Below, piece by piece: positions 27,542 through 35,924 of a stretch of DNA of 64,000 nucleotides. The notes under the pieces were generated by a model that worked only from the letters and a program-made list of their open reading frames with translations, was not told the DNA's origin and did not search any database. This stretch comes from Pyrinomonadaceae bacterium (GTDB lineage: Bacteria; Acidobacteriota; Blastocatellia; Pyrinomonadales; Pyrinomonadaceae). Position 1 is the stretch's first letter. Each line of letters opens with the position of its first letter. Made by a program: the position numbers and the translations under genes. Location: the NCBI GenBank assembly GCA_021228405.1, contig JAJQRF010000002.1:1054001-1118000 (forward strand). Direction: 5' to 3'.

Positions 27542-29554
27542 ATGAAAAGAAACGGCACACACGGCGTTCTTACATCGCTCGTTCTATCAATCTCAATTAT
27601 TCTGACAATCGCGTTCTTGTGGAATTTCGGCGGCGTTGCGCTGGCGGCGTTTGTCGATCTTCTCGTGCCTCAAGACGCGGCTTTTACGTGGTGGAAACTT
27701 GTCATCCTGATCTCATTCGGACTCGCGGTCGGTTATCTGGCGGAAAAATACAGCATCAAGAAGTTGGTTTTTCCGGCGGCGGGATTTCTGGCTTTCTGGT
27801 TCGTCTTAGCCATCATTTCAAATAAGATTTTCGGTGTCGGACTGCTCTTCATTCCCGTGTTTTTGATAGTTTCGCTGACGCTTCTCGTCGTTCAGTTCAA
27901 AAAGATTTGGATGATCGATTCGGAGTTGACGGATAAACTCGTGACGCTTGCTTCGACGGGACACCTTTTAGAAGGAAAACCCGCCGATCTGCGTATCGAA
28001 AGCGGTTTGAAATTGCTCGAAACGGTTTTGCCATTGTCCGAAGCGATCGTTTTCCGTTACGACGGCGAAGGCGAATTAACGCCGCTCGGACGGGCGCGGC
28101 ACGAAAGTTCGCGTGAATCGATGATCTCGCGCCAATCTGCTTGGCGTGAAAACGTCGGGCTTTGCGAACAGGCTTTGAACACACGGCAGAGCATTGTGCA
28201 GATTGACGAAAACGAGAAAAAGTCGGCGCGCATCGCACTTCCTTTGATAACGGAAGATATTCTCGTCGGCGTTTTGTTCGTCAAGGTCAATCAGGATTTT
28301 GAATATGCCGACAGGAATCTGCTCGAAGCATTCAGCGGACAGCTGGCGCGAAATTTTCAGCGCAAAGAACTCCGCAGTAAAAGCCTGCCGCATAAAAACT
28401 GGTGGAGTTTTCTTTCCACGCATTCGTCGGAAAACCGTCTGGCGATTTTGAGTTTGATCCAGAGCGTTATCAAAGAACACAGTTTCGGCGCGCAGGCGAG
28501 TTCGTATCTGAAGGAAGCGCACGCGATCGCTTATCTCGACGGGACGCTTGCTTATCTCAATCGTCAGATGCGTCATCTGGCGGGGCTCAAAACCGAACAG
28601 ATTCCGGATTTCAATCTTTTCTCACTACTCGAACAATTCAAAACTGAAGTTTTCAACGAACCGCGTCTGGCGATCAGGCGCGTTTTGCAGACGGGCGATC
28701 ATTTTAAATCCGATCTTTATTTTACCGACACGAACAAGACCTTGAAACTGCAAATTTCGCTCGTCAAAGTTCCGACGGACGACATTTCGATACACGACAC
28801 GAACGTTTCGATGAAGCCCGCGTGTTTTCTCATCACTCTGAGCGATATTTCCGCCGTCAAGGAAAACGAAAAGCTTCGCAGTGATATGGCGAGCCTGATG
28901 TCGCACGAGCTTCGCACGCCGATCACGAGCATTCAGGGTTTCGCCGAGCTTTTGCTTGCCGATGAGAATATTCCCGAGGAATCGCGCGAATTTTTGAATA
29001 TTATCGCAAGTGAATCACAACGTCTTTCAAAAATGCTGACGACGTTTCTTTCGGTGTCGAATCTGCAACAGGCGGACAAACAGGAAATCGAAAAAACGCC
29101 CGTCAAGGTCGATACGGTCGTGCACGAGGTCGTCGGCGAAATGCAGGATCAGGCGAAACGCAAACGGATTCGTCTGGTCGAACAGGCAAACTCGCACATT
29201 CCGCCCGTTGCGGCTGACAAAGGTTTGATTCAACGCGCCGTTTCGCACCTCATCGACAACGCCATCAAATACAGTCCCGAACGAACTTCCGTGCTGGTTT
29301 CGACGATTCTCGAAGCCGATTTTCTGCGCGTCATCGTCGAAGATCGCGGTTACGGCATTCCGAACAGCGAAAAGGATAAAATCTGGCAGAAATTTTACAG
29401 GATTTCACGCGACGGACAAGATAAAGAAGAAGAATCGACAGGTTTGGGCTTGTCTTTGGTGAAGGAGATCGTCGAACAGCACGGCGGCTCGGTCGGTGTC
29501 GAATCCGAACCCGGGCAAGGCTCGAAATTTACGTTCACCTTGCCGCGTTTATAA
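27542..29554 (+). CDS. Membrane sensor histidine kinase
   Basis: 670 residues. About four transmembrane helices (residues 10-125), a GAF-like segment (140-275) and a PAS-like segment (310-440) lead to the HisKA box MSHELRTPITSIQGFAELLL with the phosphorylated His455, then the HATPase domain: VDNAIKYSPERTSVLV (N box), VEDRGYGIP (G1), TGLGLSLVKEIVEQHGG (G2). No response regulator is adjacent, so its partner is unknown. It converges on the WecG/TagA gene across a strong inverted repeat that probably terminates both. Confidence 0.93.
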   Translation: MKRNGTHGVLTSLVLSISIILTIAFLWNFGGVALAAFVDLLVPQDAAFTWWKLVILISFGLAVGYLAEKYSIKKLVFPAAGFLAFWFVLAIISNKIFGVGLLFIPVFLIVSLTLLVVQFKKIWMIDSELTDKLVTLASTGHLLEGKPADLRIESGLKLLETVLPLSEAIVFRYDGEGELTPLGRARHESSRESMISRQSAWRENVGLCEQALNTRQSIVQIDENEKKSARIALPLITEDILVGVLFVKVNQDFEYADRNLLEAFSGQLARNFQRKELRSKSLPHKNWWSFLSTHSSENRLAILSLIQSVIKEHSFGAQASSYLKEAHAIAYLDGTLAYLNRQMRHLAGLKTEQIPDFNLFSLLEQFKTEVFNEPRLAIRRVLQTGDHFKSDLYFTDTNKTLKLQISLVKVPTDDISIHDTNVSMKPACFLITLSDISAVKENEKLRSDMASLMSHELRTPITSIQGFAELLLADENIPEESREFLNIIASESQRLSKMLTTFLSVSNLQQADKQEIEKTPVKVDTVVHEVVGEMQDQAKRKRIRLVEQANSHIPPVAADKGLIQRAVSHLIDNAIKYSPERTSVLVSTILEADFLRVIVEDRGYGIPNSEKDKIWQKFYRISRDGQDKEEESTGLGLSLVKEIVEQHGGSVGVESEPGQGSKFTFTLPRL

Positions 29555-29568
29555 AAGGATTAAGAATT

Positions 29569-29642
29569 AATAGCCGCGAAAAGGCGCAAAATTCGCAAAA
29601 AAAATAATCTTTTTGTGTTTTTTGCGCCTTTTCGCGGCTATT
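29569..29642. terminator. Long inverted repeat between convergent genes (TAGCCGCGAAAA family, copy 2)
   Basis: Arms of about 22 bases with core TAGCCGCGAAAAGGCGCAAA (from 29571) and its complement ending around 29640, T-rich loop. The right arm includes the stop of the WecG/TagA gene. It shares the core of the repeat at 25386-25499 and sits in the same context, between two convergent genes. Confidence 0.85.
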
Positions 29643-30417
29643 TCTTATCGAATTTCTTCAAACCGAGCAGTTGAAGCATAGCAAGAAACATAAAGCGCGG
29701 GTTTAAGATCAAATATCTGCGCCACAAGCGTTTCGGTTCCTGCGTCAAGCGGTAAAGCCATTCCAAACCGAGTTTGCCCATCCATTCGGGCGATTCCTTG
29801 ACGTTTCCCGCGTAGAAATCGAACGATGCGCCAACGCCGAGCATCACGGTCGAAAGCCTGTCTTTGTGCGCCGACATCCAGTTTTCCTGCTTCGGACAGC
29901 CTAAACCCATAAACAAAATGTCGGGATTCGCACGATTTATTTCCGCGACGATCTCCGCGTCTTCCGCCTCTGAAAGCGGACGAAACGGCGGCGAAAATGC
30001 GTAAACGATCTTCAATTCGGGTAATTGACGGTTTGCACGTTCTTTGATCGCGTCGATGACTTCCTGTTTTCCGCCGTAAAAACCGATGGTTAAATTATTT
30101 TTTGCGGCATATTCGCACAGCGAAATCATTAAATCGTTGGCACGAACACGTGAAGCATCCTTCGCGCCTTGAAATTTCTGCATCCAGACGAGCGGCATTC
30201 CGTCCGTGACGATGTAATCCGCGCCGTTGACCTTCGCGCCGAATTCGTGGTTGTCATACGATTCCATCACCATATGGACGGTCGAAAAACAGACATACGC
30301 ACCGCGTTTTTGCCGCGCCAACGCCACGATCTCAGCGATTGCCGCATCGTGCGAAACGACGTTCGGCGTTAAACTGACGACGCGGACGCGATTTTTTTCC
30401 GATAATGAATTTTTCAT
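29638..30417 (-). CDS. WecG/TagA/CpsF-family glycosyltransferase
   Basis: 259 residues from ATG 30417; the frame extends to a TTG at 30444, but GGTG 12 bases before the ATG and the family start support 30417. Family landmarks: VNGADYIVTDGMPLVWMQK, IGFYGGKQEVIDAI, NPDILFMGLGCPKQENWM, GVGASFDFYAGNVKESPEWMGKLGLEWLYRLTQEPKRLWRRY. These enzymes add N-acetylmannosaminuronate, N-acetylmannosamine or similar sugars to lipid-linked intermediates at the inner membrane. Together with the GT4 and polyprenyl glycosylphosphotransferase genes to the right it forms a small exopolysaccharide/surface glycan locus. Confidence 0.92.
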   Translation of the reverse strand: MKNSLSEKNRVRVVSLTPNVVSHDAAIAEIVALARQKRGAYVCFSTVHMVMESYDNHEFGAKVNGADYIVTDGMPLVWMQKFQGAKDASRVRANDLMISLCEYAAKNNLTIGFYGGKQEVIDAIKERANRQLPELKIVYAFSPPFRPLSEAEDAEIVAEINRANPDILFMGLGCPKQENWMSAHKDRLSTVMLGVGASFDFYAGNVKESPEWMGKLGLEWLYRLTQEPKRLWRRYLILNPRFMFLAMLQLLGLKKFDKK

Positions 30418-30449
30418 CACAATTTCACCAAATCCCGAATTCAATCGCT

Positions 30450-30840
30450 TTAACAGTCTAAATTAAGCCGCTGACACACTAAATTGACCAACTGACAGCA
30501 TAAATTAAGCGACTGACAGCATAAATTGAGTGGCTGACATAGTAAATTGACCGACTGACACTCTAAATTAAGACGCTGACACTATAAATTAAGCGGCTGA
30601 CAGCGCAAATTGAGCAATTGACACGCTCCGCAGACCATCTGACACGTCCCGCAGAGCAAATGACACGTCCCGCAAGGTCGCTGACACATCCCGCAAACCT
30701 GCTTACACATCCCGCAAACCTGCTTACACACTCCGCAGACCGTCTGACACGTCTCGCAGAGCCAGTGACACATCCCGCAAAGCGATTGACACGCTCCGCA
30801 AAGGTGCTGACACGCTCCGCAGAGCGTCTGACAGTTTCAG
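30450..30840. repeat. Tandem array of 21-bp repeats, 18 full units plus a partial one
   Basis: Every unit is exactly 21 bases, starting at 30450 and stepping by 21 to the last partial unit at 30828. Units 1-8 have the form CTGACA-N3-TAAATT-N6; units 9-18 have CTGACAC-N2-CCGCA-N7 (with small changes), so the array is made of two sub-families joined head to tail. The left half contains stops in every useful frame; the right half is open as heptapeptide repeats on both strands but lacks a start and ribosome-binding site. It fills the gap between the - strand GT4 gene, whose TGA lies in the last partial unit, and the WecG/TagA gene. There are no unique spacers, so this is not CRISPR. Confidence 0.92.
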
Positions 30841-31913
30841 AGTCGGGCTTGCGCGTAAATTTCTTCCAAACGCTCGATATACACACGCAGATTGAATTTT
30901 TCGGTGACGGTTTTCCGCGCATTTTCGCGCAAAGTTTCAAAATTCGTGTTTGCCGACAAGATCATCCGCAGTTTTGTAATAAGCGCGGAAACGTCTTGCG
31001 GCGCAACCAGAAAACCGTTTTCGCCGTCCTGCACGACCGCGCCGATCGAAGCCATTTCGGACGCGACGCAGACGCATTTTGCCGCCATTGCTTCGAGCAA
31101 AGCCATCGGCAAACCTTCGCCGTAACGCGACGGAAGCACGAAAATGTCGGCTTTATTCAATTCTTCAAGTTTTGCTTTTCCCGCGATCACGCCGCCGAAA
31201 TAAAAATTCTCATCGAGAATTTTCTTCATCTCGTCAACGAAAAAATCCTGCATTTCGCCCGCGCCGAACGTTTTGAATGTAAAATCGAAATTTTCATTTT
31301 TCAAAGTGCGGACGGCTTCGATAATTTCGTGCAAACCCTTCGATTCGGTCAAACGTCCGAGAAAAATCATCGAATTTTTGAGCTTTGCAGATTCATTCGA
31401 TGCGGGAATTTCAATCGCGTTTTCTAATGCTTTAACATTCACATTTTGCCAACGACGTTCGACGATTTCCTTTTCGAGTTCGCTCAAAACGATTATTTCA
31501 TCGGACGCACGAAGCATTTTTTCGGCGATGTTTTTGAGTTTCGCATTTTCAAATTCCTGCGCGAGAAATTTTCCGCCGTGAATGTGCAGAACGATCGGTA
31601 TTTTCGCCAATTTTGCCGCTTTTACAAGCGCAAAATCGCGCAAAATCGAGAGCGGATTGAACGCCGTGTTGATGTGTGCAATGCCGATCTTTGCGCGTTT
31701 CAGCGTTGTAAAAAAACGAAAGGGAAGCGCGAATTGTTTCGCTATCCAAAAAACGCTTTTCCGTTCGCCGCCGCTTCTGCCCGCCTCGAAATGCGTGTAT
31801 GAAAAATTTCCGTGTTCGATGATCTGCCGCACAACGGTCGAAATCCCGCTGACGTGGCGCGTTTCGTCCAGGCTCGGCGCAGTTATCAAGATTTTTAACG
31901 GCTGTTTTTCCAT
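30837..31913 (-). CDS. Glycosyltransferase family 4 (GT-B) protein
   Basis: 358 residues from ATG 31913; a TTG at 31958 is possible but MEKQPLKILITAPSLDETRHVSGIS fits the family start. The C-terminal half has the GT4 donor site: MIFLGRLTESKGLHEIIEAV, FYFGGVIAGKAKLEELNKADIFVLPSRYGEGLPMALLEAMAAKCVCVAS (with the E-x7-E element). It probably transfers a hexose from an NDP-sugar to a lipid-linked glycan. Its stop codon lies in the edge of the 21-bp repeat array. Divergent from the glycosylphosphotransferase gene. Confidence 0.92.
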   Translation of the reverse strand: MEKQPLKILITAPSLDETRHVSGISTVVRQIIEHGNFSYTHFEAGRSGGERKSVFWIAKQFALPFRFFTTLKRAKIGIAHINTAFNPLSILRDFALVKAAKLAKIPIVLHIHGGKFLAQEFENAKLKNIAEKMLRASDEIIVLSELEKEIVERRWQNVNVKALENAIEIPASNESAKLKNSMIFLGRLTESKGLHEIIEAVRTLKNENFDFTFKTFGAGEMQDFFVDEMKKILDENFYFGGVIAGKAKLEELNKADIFVLPSRYGEGLPMALLEAMAAKCVCVASEMASIGAVVQDGENGFLVAPQDVSALITKLRMILSANTNFETLRENARKTVTEKFNLRVYIERLEEIYAQARL

Positions 31914-32008
31914 CAACGGCAAATGAAAAAGAATAACGCAACCTTTGCCCGGAAACAATTTTGCGGTTGCAACTAAAGATTTAATGACTTAAAAAAGAGA
32001 AAGCGAAA

Positions 32009-33547
32009 ATGAAAGCCGAAACCGCCATCGAAACGAAAATAGTCCGCGCCGAAAACCGCGTTCCCGTCTGGGTTCTGCCAATGGTTAAGGTTTCGATCTT
32101 TGCGCTCGACGGCTTTCTGGCGTTTCTTTGTTTCACGGCGGCGTTCGCTCTGCGCGAAGGAAAACCCGTTTTTTCCGCGATTGCGTGGGCTTGGTCGAAA
32201 GATTTCGTGCCGTATGCCGGAGTCGTATTTTTCATCATCCTGATTCAGTTGGCAATGCTGATCTATCAGCGCGTTTACCGTCTGCAGGGCGCGTTTTCAT
32301 ACGTCGCCGAATTTATCAAGGTTTTCAAAGCCGTGTCGGTCGCGTCGCTTCTGACGATCGCGTTTACGTTTCTTTTTCGCGGCGGGTATGCTTTTCGTGA
32401 TTTTCCTTATTCACGCGGCGTTTTTCTGATAAATTTTGCGCTTGCACTCGCGGCGTTTGCGGCGTTTCACTTGTCGCTTCGTTTCGTCCAAACATTAATC
32501 AGAAAACGCGATATTAATCTCATTCCGACCTTAATCGTCGGCACGAATGCGGAAGCCGGACAGACTTTGCGCGAACTTAATGAACGTCCCGATCTCGGTT
32601 ATCGTGTGATCGGAGTTGTCGAAGGAAATTTGAGCCGACAAAATGCGGAAACGCGGAGATTGTTAGGTGAAACTTCGATCATCGGCAGGGTTGAAGAACT
32701 TCCCGTGCTGATTCGTGAACTGGCGATCCAGGAAGTAATAATTACCGACGACAAGATTCCCAGTGAAAAATTGTTTGAAGCGATGATGCAGGTCGGGCGC
32801 AAACAAAAGGTCGAATTTCGGTTCGCGCCGTCGCTTTTCAACATTTTGCCGCAAAAAACGAGCGTCGAACAACTCGGCGTTTTGCCGATGGTGCGGCTTT
32901 TCCGCGAACCTCTCTCGGACGCGGAAAGATTGGTCAAACGCCTTTCTGACATCGTTATTTCGGCAATCGCGCTCACCGTTTTTTCACCGCTTTGGCTGAT
33001 AATTTCGCTGTTGATAAAGCTCGATTCACGCGGCGCGATCCTTTTCAAACAAGAACGCGTCGGGATGGACGGACGCATTTTTCTCTGCTACAAGTTTCGC
33101 ACGATGAAAGCCGGTGCGGACGATGCGATTCACCGCGAAGCATATTTGAAGAACATCGAAGGCGCGGCAGAAGCCAACGCGGGCGACGATGAAAAACCCG
33201 TTTTCGGAAAGGTCAAAAACGATCCGCGCATTACGAAAACAGGAAAGTTTCTGCGCCGCACGAGTCTGGACGAACTGCCGCAGTTTTTGAACGTTTTGAA
33301 GGGCGATATGAGCATCGTCGGACCGCGCCCGCCGATTCCTTACGAAGTCGAAAATTACGATCTTTGGCATCGTAAAAGATTGGATATGAAGCCCGGAATT
33401 ACAGGTTTATGGCAAGTTTCCGGCAGAAATCGGCTGACGTTCGACGAGATGGTTAGAATCGACATTTTCTACATTGAAAACTGGTCGTTGTGGCTCGATC
33501 TGAAAATAATTTTACTCACGCTTCCGGCAATGCTGCGCGGCGATTAG
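32009..33547 (+). CDS. Polyprenyl glycosylphosphotransferase (WcaJ/WbaP/PssY type) initiating exopolysaccharide synthesis
   Basis: 512 residues. Four to five N-terminal membrane helices (about 25-160), a CoA-binding-like Rossmann domain starting [17 protein letters not shown], another membrane-associated helix, then the bacterial sugar transferase domain: [95 protein letters not shown]. It moves a sugar-1-phosphate from an NDP-sugar to undecaprenyl phosphate at the inner membrane, the first step of glycan assembly, and works with the two divergent glycosyltransferases. Confidence 0.94.
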   Translation: MKAETAIETKIVRAENRVPVWVLPMVKVSIFALDGFLAFLCFTAAFALREGKPVFSAIAWAWSKDFVPYAGVVFFIILIQLAMLIYQRVYRLQGAFSYVAEFIKVFKAVSVASLLTIAFTFLFRGGYAFRDFPYSRGVFLINFALALAAFAAFHLSLRFVQTLIRKRDINLIPTLIVGTNAEAGQTLRELNERPDLGYRVIGVVEGNLSRQNAETRRLLGETSIIGRVEELPVLIRELAIQEVIITDDKIPSEKLFEAMMQVGRKQKVEFRFAPSLFNILPQKTSVEQLGVLPMVRLFREPLSDAERLVKRLSDIVISAIALTVFSPLWLIISLLIKLDSRGAILFKQERVGMDGRIFLCYKFRTMKAGADDAIHREAYLKNIEGAAEANAGDDEKPVFGKVKNDPRITKTGKFLRRTSLDELPQFLNVLKGDMSIVGPRPPIPYEVENYDLWHRKRLDMKPGITGLWQVSGRNRLTFDEMVRIDIFYIENWSLWLDLKIILLTLPAMLRGD

Positions 33548-33558
33548 TTTAGAGAAAT

Positions 33559-33629
33559 CGCGTTCGGAGTCGCTTCTTTAGAAGGCTTTTCGCTACGGTA
33601 AAACCGCCTGAAGGCGGACTCTGAACGCG
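33559..33629. repeat. Cruciform-like intergenic inverted repeat
   Basis: Outer arms CGCGTTCGGAGTC (33559-33571) and GACTCTGAACGCG (33617-33629), 12 of 13 complementary, enclose two smaller hairpins: CTTC/GAAG (33573-33584) and CCGCC/GGCGG (33604-33617). This three-way structure looks like a REP-type palindromic element; it may also end the upstream transcript. Confidence 0.75.
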
Positions 33630-33641
33630 GCTGTAAATTTG

Positions 33642-34490
33642 ATGAAAGTTTCCGAAAATCTGAAAAAAGCCTCTGAAATTCTGCAAGAAAGCGGAGTTGT
33701 TGACGCGCGGCGCAATGCAAATACTTTGCTCGGTTTCCTGTTGCGGAAAGACCGCGCTTTTTTGATCGCGCACGATGATTACCAATTGACCGAAGCCGAA
33801 CAAAAGCATTTCGACGAGATTATCGAAAGACGCGCAAAACGCGAACCGCTCCAGCACATCACGGGCAAACAGGAATTTTTCGGACTCGAATTTGAAGTCA
33901 ATCGCGACGTGCTGATTCCGCGACCGGAAACCGAATTGATCGTTGAAAATGCCATTGAAATTTTGAAAGCAAAAGAAAACCCGCGCTTTTGCGAAGTCGG
34001 TGTCGGTTCGGGCTGTATTTCGGTTTCGATTCTTCACACACTAGAAAATACTTCGGCGACCGGGTTGGACATTTCGGAAAAGGCTTTAAGAACGGCAAAA
34101 AGAAACGCCGAAAAACATCGCGTTTCAGAAAGATTTGATTTGCAGATTTCGGACGTTTTCGAGGTTTTGAAGGATCAAAGATTCGATCTCATCGTTTCAA
34201 ATCCGCCGTATATTTCGAGCGATGAGATTAAAGATTTGCAGACGGAAGTGAAAAACTTCGAGCCGCTTAACGCTTTGACCGATGGCGCGGACGGTTTTTC
34301 GATCATCGAGAAAATCATCGAAAACGCACCGCGATTTCTAAGCTCGAACGGCTTTTTGGTGATGGAGATCGGTTTCGGACAGTCAGAGCGAGTTGGAGCA
34401 ATGATCGACCGCAAAATCTGGTGCGAGCCTGAATTTCTTCACGATTTGCAGGGCATTCCGCGAACGTTGAAAATTCGTCCGGTATATTAG
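33642..34490 (+). CDS. prmC: Release factor glutamine methyltransferase
   Basis: 282 residues from ATG 33642. SAM-binding motif I is VGVGSGCISVSIL (family: E-x-G-x-G-S-G) and the catalytic glutamine-binding motif is SNPPYI. The N-terminal helical domain (residues 1-85, RKDRAFLIAHDDYQL...HITGKQEFFGLEFEVNRDVLIPRPETE) is the PrmC/HemK arrangement. It methylates the Gln of the GGQ motif in release factors RF1 and RF2. The prfA gene that often precedes it is not present here. Confidence 0.95.
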   Translation: MKVSENLKKASEILQESGVVDARRNANTLLGFLLRKDRAFLIAHDDYQLTEAEQKHFDEIIERRAKREPLQHITGKQEFFGLEFEVNRDVLIPRPETELIVENAIEILKAKENPRFCEVGVGSGCISVSILHTLENTSATGLDISEKALRTAKRNAEKHRVSERFDLQISDVFEVLKDQRFDLIVSNPPYISSDEIKDLQTEVKNFEPLNALTDGADGFSIIEKIIENAPRFLSSNGFLVMEIGFGQSERVGAMIDRKIWCEPEFLHDLQGIPRTLKIRPVY

Positions 34491-34731
34491 TGCTAAATTT
34501 CACAAAATGAATAATTAACGGCGTGCTGAAATTTTTTGGAAAGAGCCTTTCGTTTAATCAATAAACTCTTGTTTTTTAAGTAAAATAAGGTTACTATAAG
34601 GTTCATTCCAAATTGAGCAGTTTGAAAAGTTTATTGGTCAATTCAAACGTTTTAAGATTTTTCCTGAAACGAAGAAAAATACCGACGAAACTTCGGAATT
34701 TATACTTTTTATTCCAACGGAGGTGATTTTT

Positions 34732-34923
34732 ATGCTTTATGCTGTCTTGGCTTTAGTAAGCGCGATTATAGCAATCGTATCTTTTAGATTTTATACTTCG
34801 AGCGCGGAAAATACGCTTTATATTGTCGGCGCGATCGTTTTTGCTATTCTGACAATAGTTTTCGGCGGCTTGTTCTTATCGGGCAGAGTCAATAAAAACG
34901 AAGACATTCATATCACGGAATAG
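34732..34923 (+). CDS. Small membrane protein of unknown function
   Basis: 63 residues from ATG 34732 with an excellent ribosome-binding site GGAGGTG seven bases upstream (an overlapping GTG at 34723 is within the Shine-Dalgarno sequence). Two predicted membrane helices (about 2-20 and 32-52) separated by a short RFYTSSAENT loop and a charged C-terminal tail. Resembles small DUF1328-like two-helix proteins in plan but the family cannot be fixed. It is preceded by 240 bases without a gene and followed by a strong terminator, so it is probably monocistronic. Confidence 0.7.
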   Translation: MLYAVLALVSAIIAIVSFRFYTSSAENTLYIVGAIVFAILTIVFGGLFLSGRVNKNEDIHITE

Positions 34924-35004
34924 CTTTGTTCCCAATTTTTACAAGCAGGTAAACGAGTTCTTTTACATCTTTAGCTGCTTGACTGTTTTCGACGTTTATT
35001 TAAC

Positions 35005-35044
35005 GGACGGCTGAATTGCGTTTAAAGTTCAGCCGTCCTTTTTT
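35005..35044 (+). terminator. Rho-independent terminator
   Basis: Perfect 11-bp stem GGACGGCTGAA / TTCAGCCGTCC with a 12-base loop and a run of six T. It ends transcription from the small membrane protein gene. Confidence 0.9.
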
Positions 35045-35087
35045 CGTTTTCAGAAATGCGAAATTTTTGGTAAGATAAAATTTAATG

Positions 35088-35115
35088 TTGACAAAAATGT
35101 AAAGATTAATAAACT
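35088..35115 (+). promoter_or_regulatory. Probable sigma-70 promoter of the Nfu gene
   Basis: TTGACA at 35088-35093, 16-base spacer, TAAACT at 35110-35115; about 37 bases from the -10 element to the start codon. The -35 matches the consensus, the -10 is imperfect. Confidence 0.5.
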
Positions 35116-35151
35116 TTATGTTTTTGAAGGTGAACAGAGGATTTATAATCA

Positions 35152-35715
35152 ATGCCAAAAATTGCAGATATACAGGAAACGCCGAATCCGAACGCGGTTA
35201 AATTTATCTTAAAAGAACCGGTTTCACACGGCACGTCGCATTCTTTCGATTCAGCCGAAAAAGCTGGAACCGATCAGCTTGCCAAATCTTTATTCGATCT
35301 CGGCGAGGTCGTTTCCGTCTTTTATATGGACAGAATGATTACGGTCGAAAAAACCGACGAAGCCGAGTGGGATGAGATTTTGCCCGCACTTGCCGTGCCG
35401 ATTCGGGCGGCGGAAAGCGTCCAACCGAAAAACGGAAATGCGGCGGCAGCGGCAGTCGGCGGAGCGATTGCGGCGGCGGTCAACGACGATCCGAAAATTG
35501 CCGAGATCAATGCTTTGCTGGATGAACGCATTCGACCTTATCTGGCAGGCGACGGCGGTTGGGTCGAAGTTCTCGAACTGGAAGATAAAAAACTGAAGAT
35601 TCGTTATCAAGGCGCGTGCGGAAGCTGTCCGAGTTCGTTGACGGGAACTTTGATGGCGATCGAAAATATGATTAAGGATGAAATCGATCCCGAAATCGAG
35701 GTTGAGGCGGTTTAA
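35152..35715 (+). CDS. Nfu/NifU-type iron-sulfur scaffold protein
   Basis: 187 residues. The N-terminal Nfu domain ([20 protein letters not shown]..., residues 1-85) is joined by an Ala-rich linker (about 95-112) to a C-terminal NifU domain (about 115-187) with the cluster-binding motif [21 protein letters not shown] (Cys-x-x-Cys). Such proteins assemble or carry 4Fe-4S clusters to apo-enzymes in the cytoplasm. No other Isc or Suf gene is near. It has its own promoter. Confidence 0.93.
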   Translation: MPKIADIQETPNPNAVKFILKEPVSHGTSHSFDSAEKAGTDQLAKSLFDLGEVVSVFYMDRMITVEKTDEAEWDEILPALAVPIRAAESVQPKNGNAAAAAVGGAIAAAVNDDPKIAEINALLDERIRPYLAGDGGWVEVLELEDKKLKIRYQGACGSCPSSLTGTLMAIENMIKDEIDPEIEVEAV

Positions 35716-35769
35716 TTCTCAAATTTTATTTATCTAAAACATTTTATTTCTTTGATTTAAAAGTATTTC

Positions 35770-35799
35770 TTGACAGACTGCCTTAAAATTGTTCATAAT
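35770..35799 (+). promoter_or_regulatory. Probable sigma-70 promoter upstream of the GAF-like gene
   Basis: TTGACA at 35770-35775, 18-base spacer, CATAAT at 35794-35799, giving a 5' untranslated region of about 120 bases before the GTG start at 35925. Confidence 0.55.
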
Positions 35800-35924
35800 T
35801 CTAACGGCGACAATTTTATCAATAAATTGTTGTCTCGTCTTAAGGGTTCAATAATCTACACCAAACCGCCAGCCATAACATCCTTAAAAAGTGCTGTGTT
35901 TTCAACAAATGGAGGAGAAATAAA

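Noticed and set aside
30450..30840. CRISPR array
   Set aside because: Units of 21 bases abut each other with no unique spacers, and no cas gene is in the window.
30618..31427. 269-residue + strand ORF beginning in the 21-bp repeats and running antisense to the GT4 gene
   Set aside because: Starts at a TTG inside the array; the rest is antisense to a clear glycosyltransferase. The heptapeptide look comes from the 21-base period.
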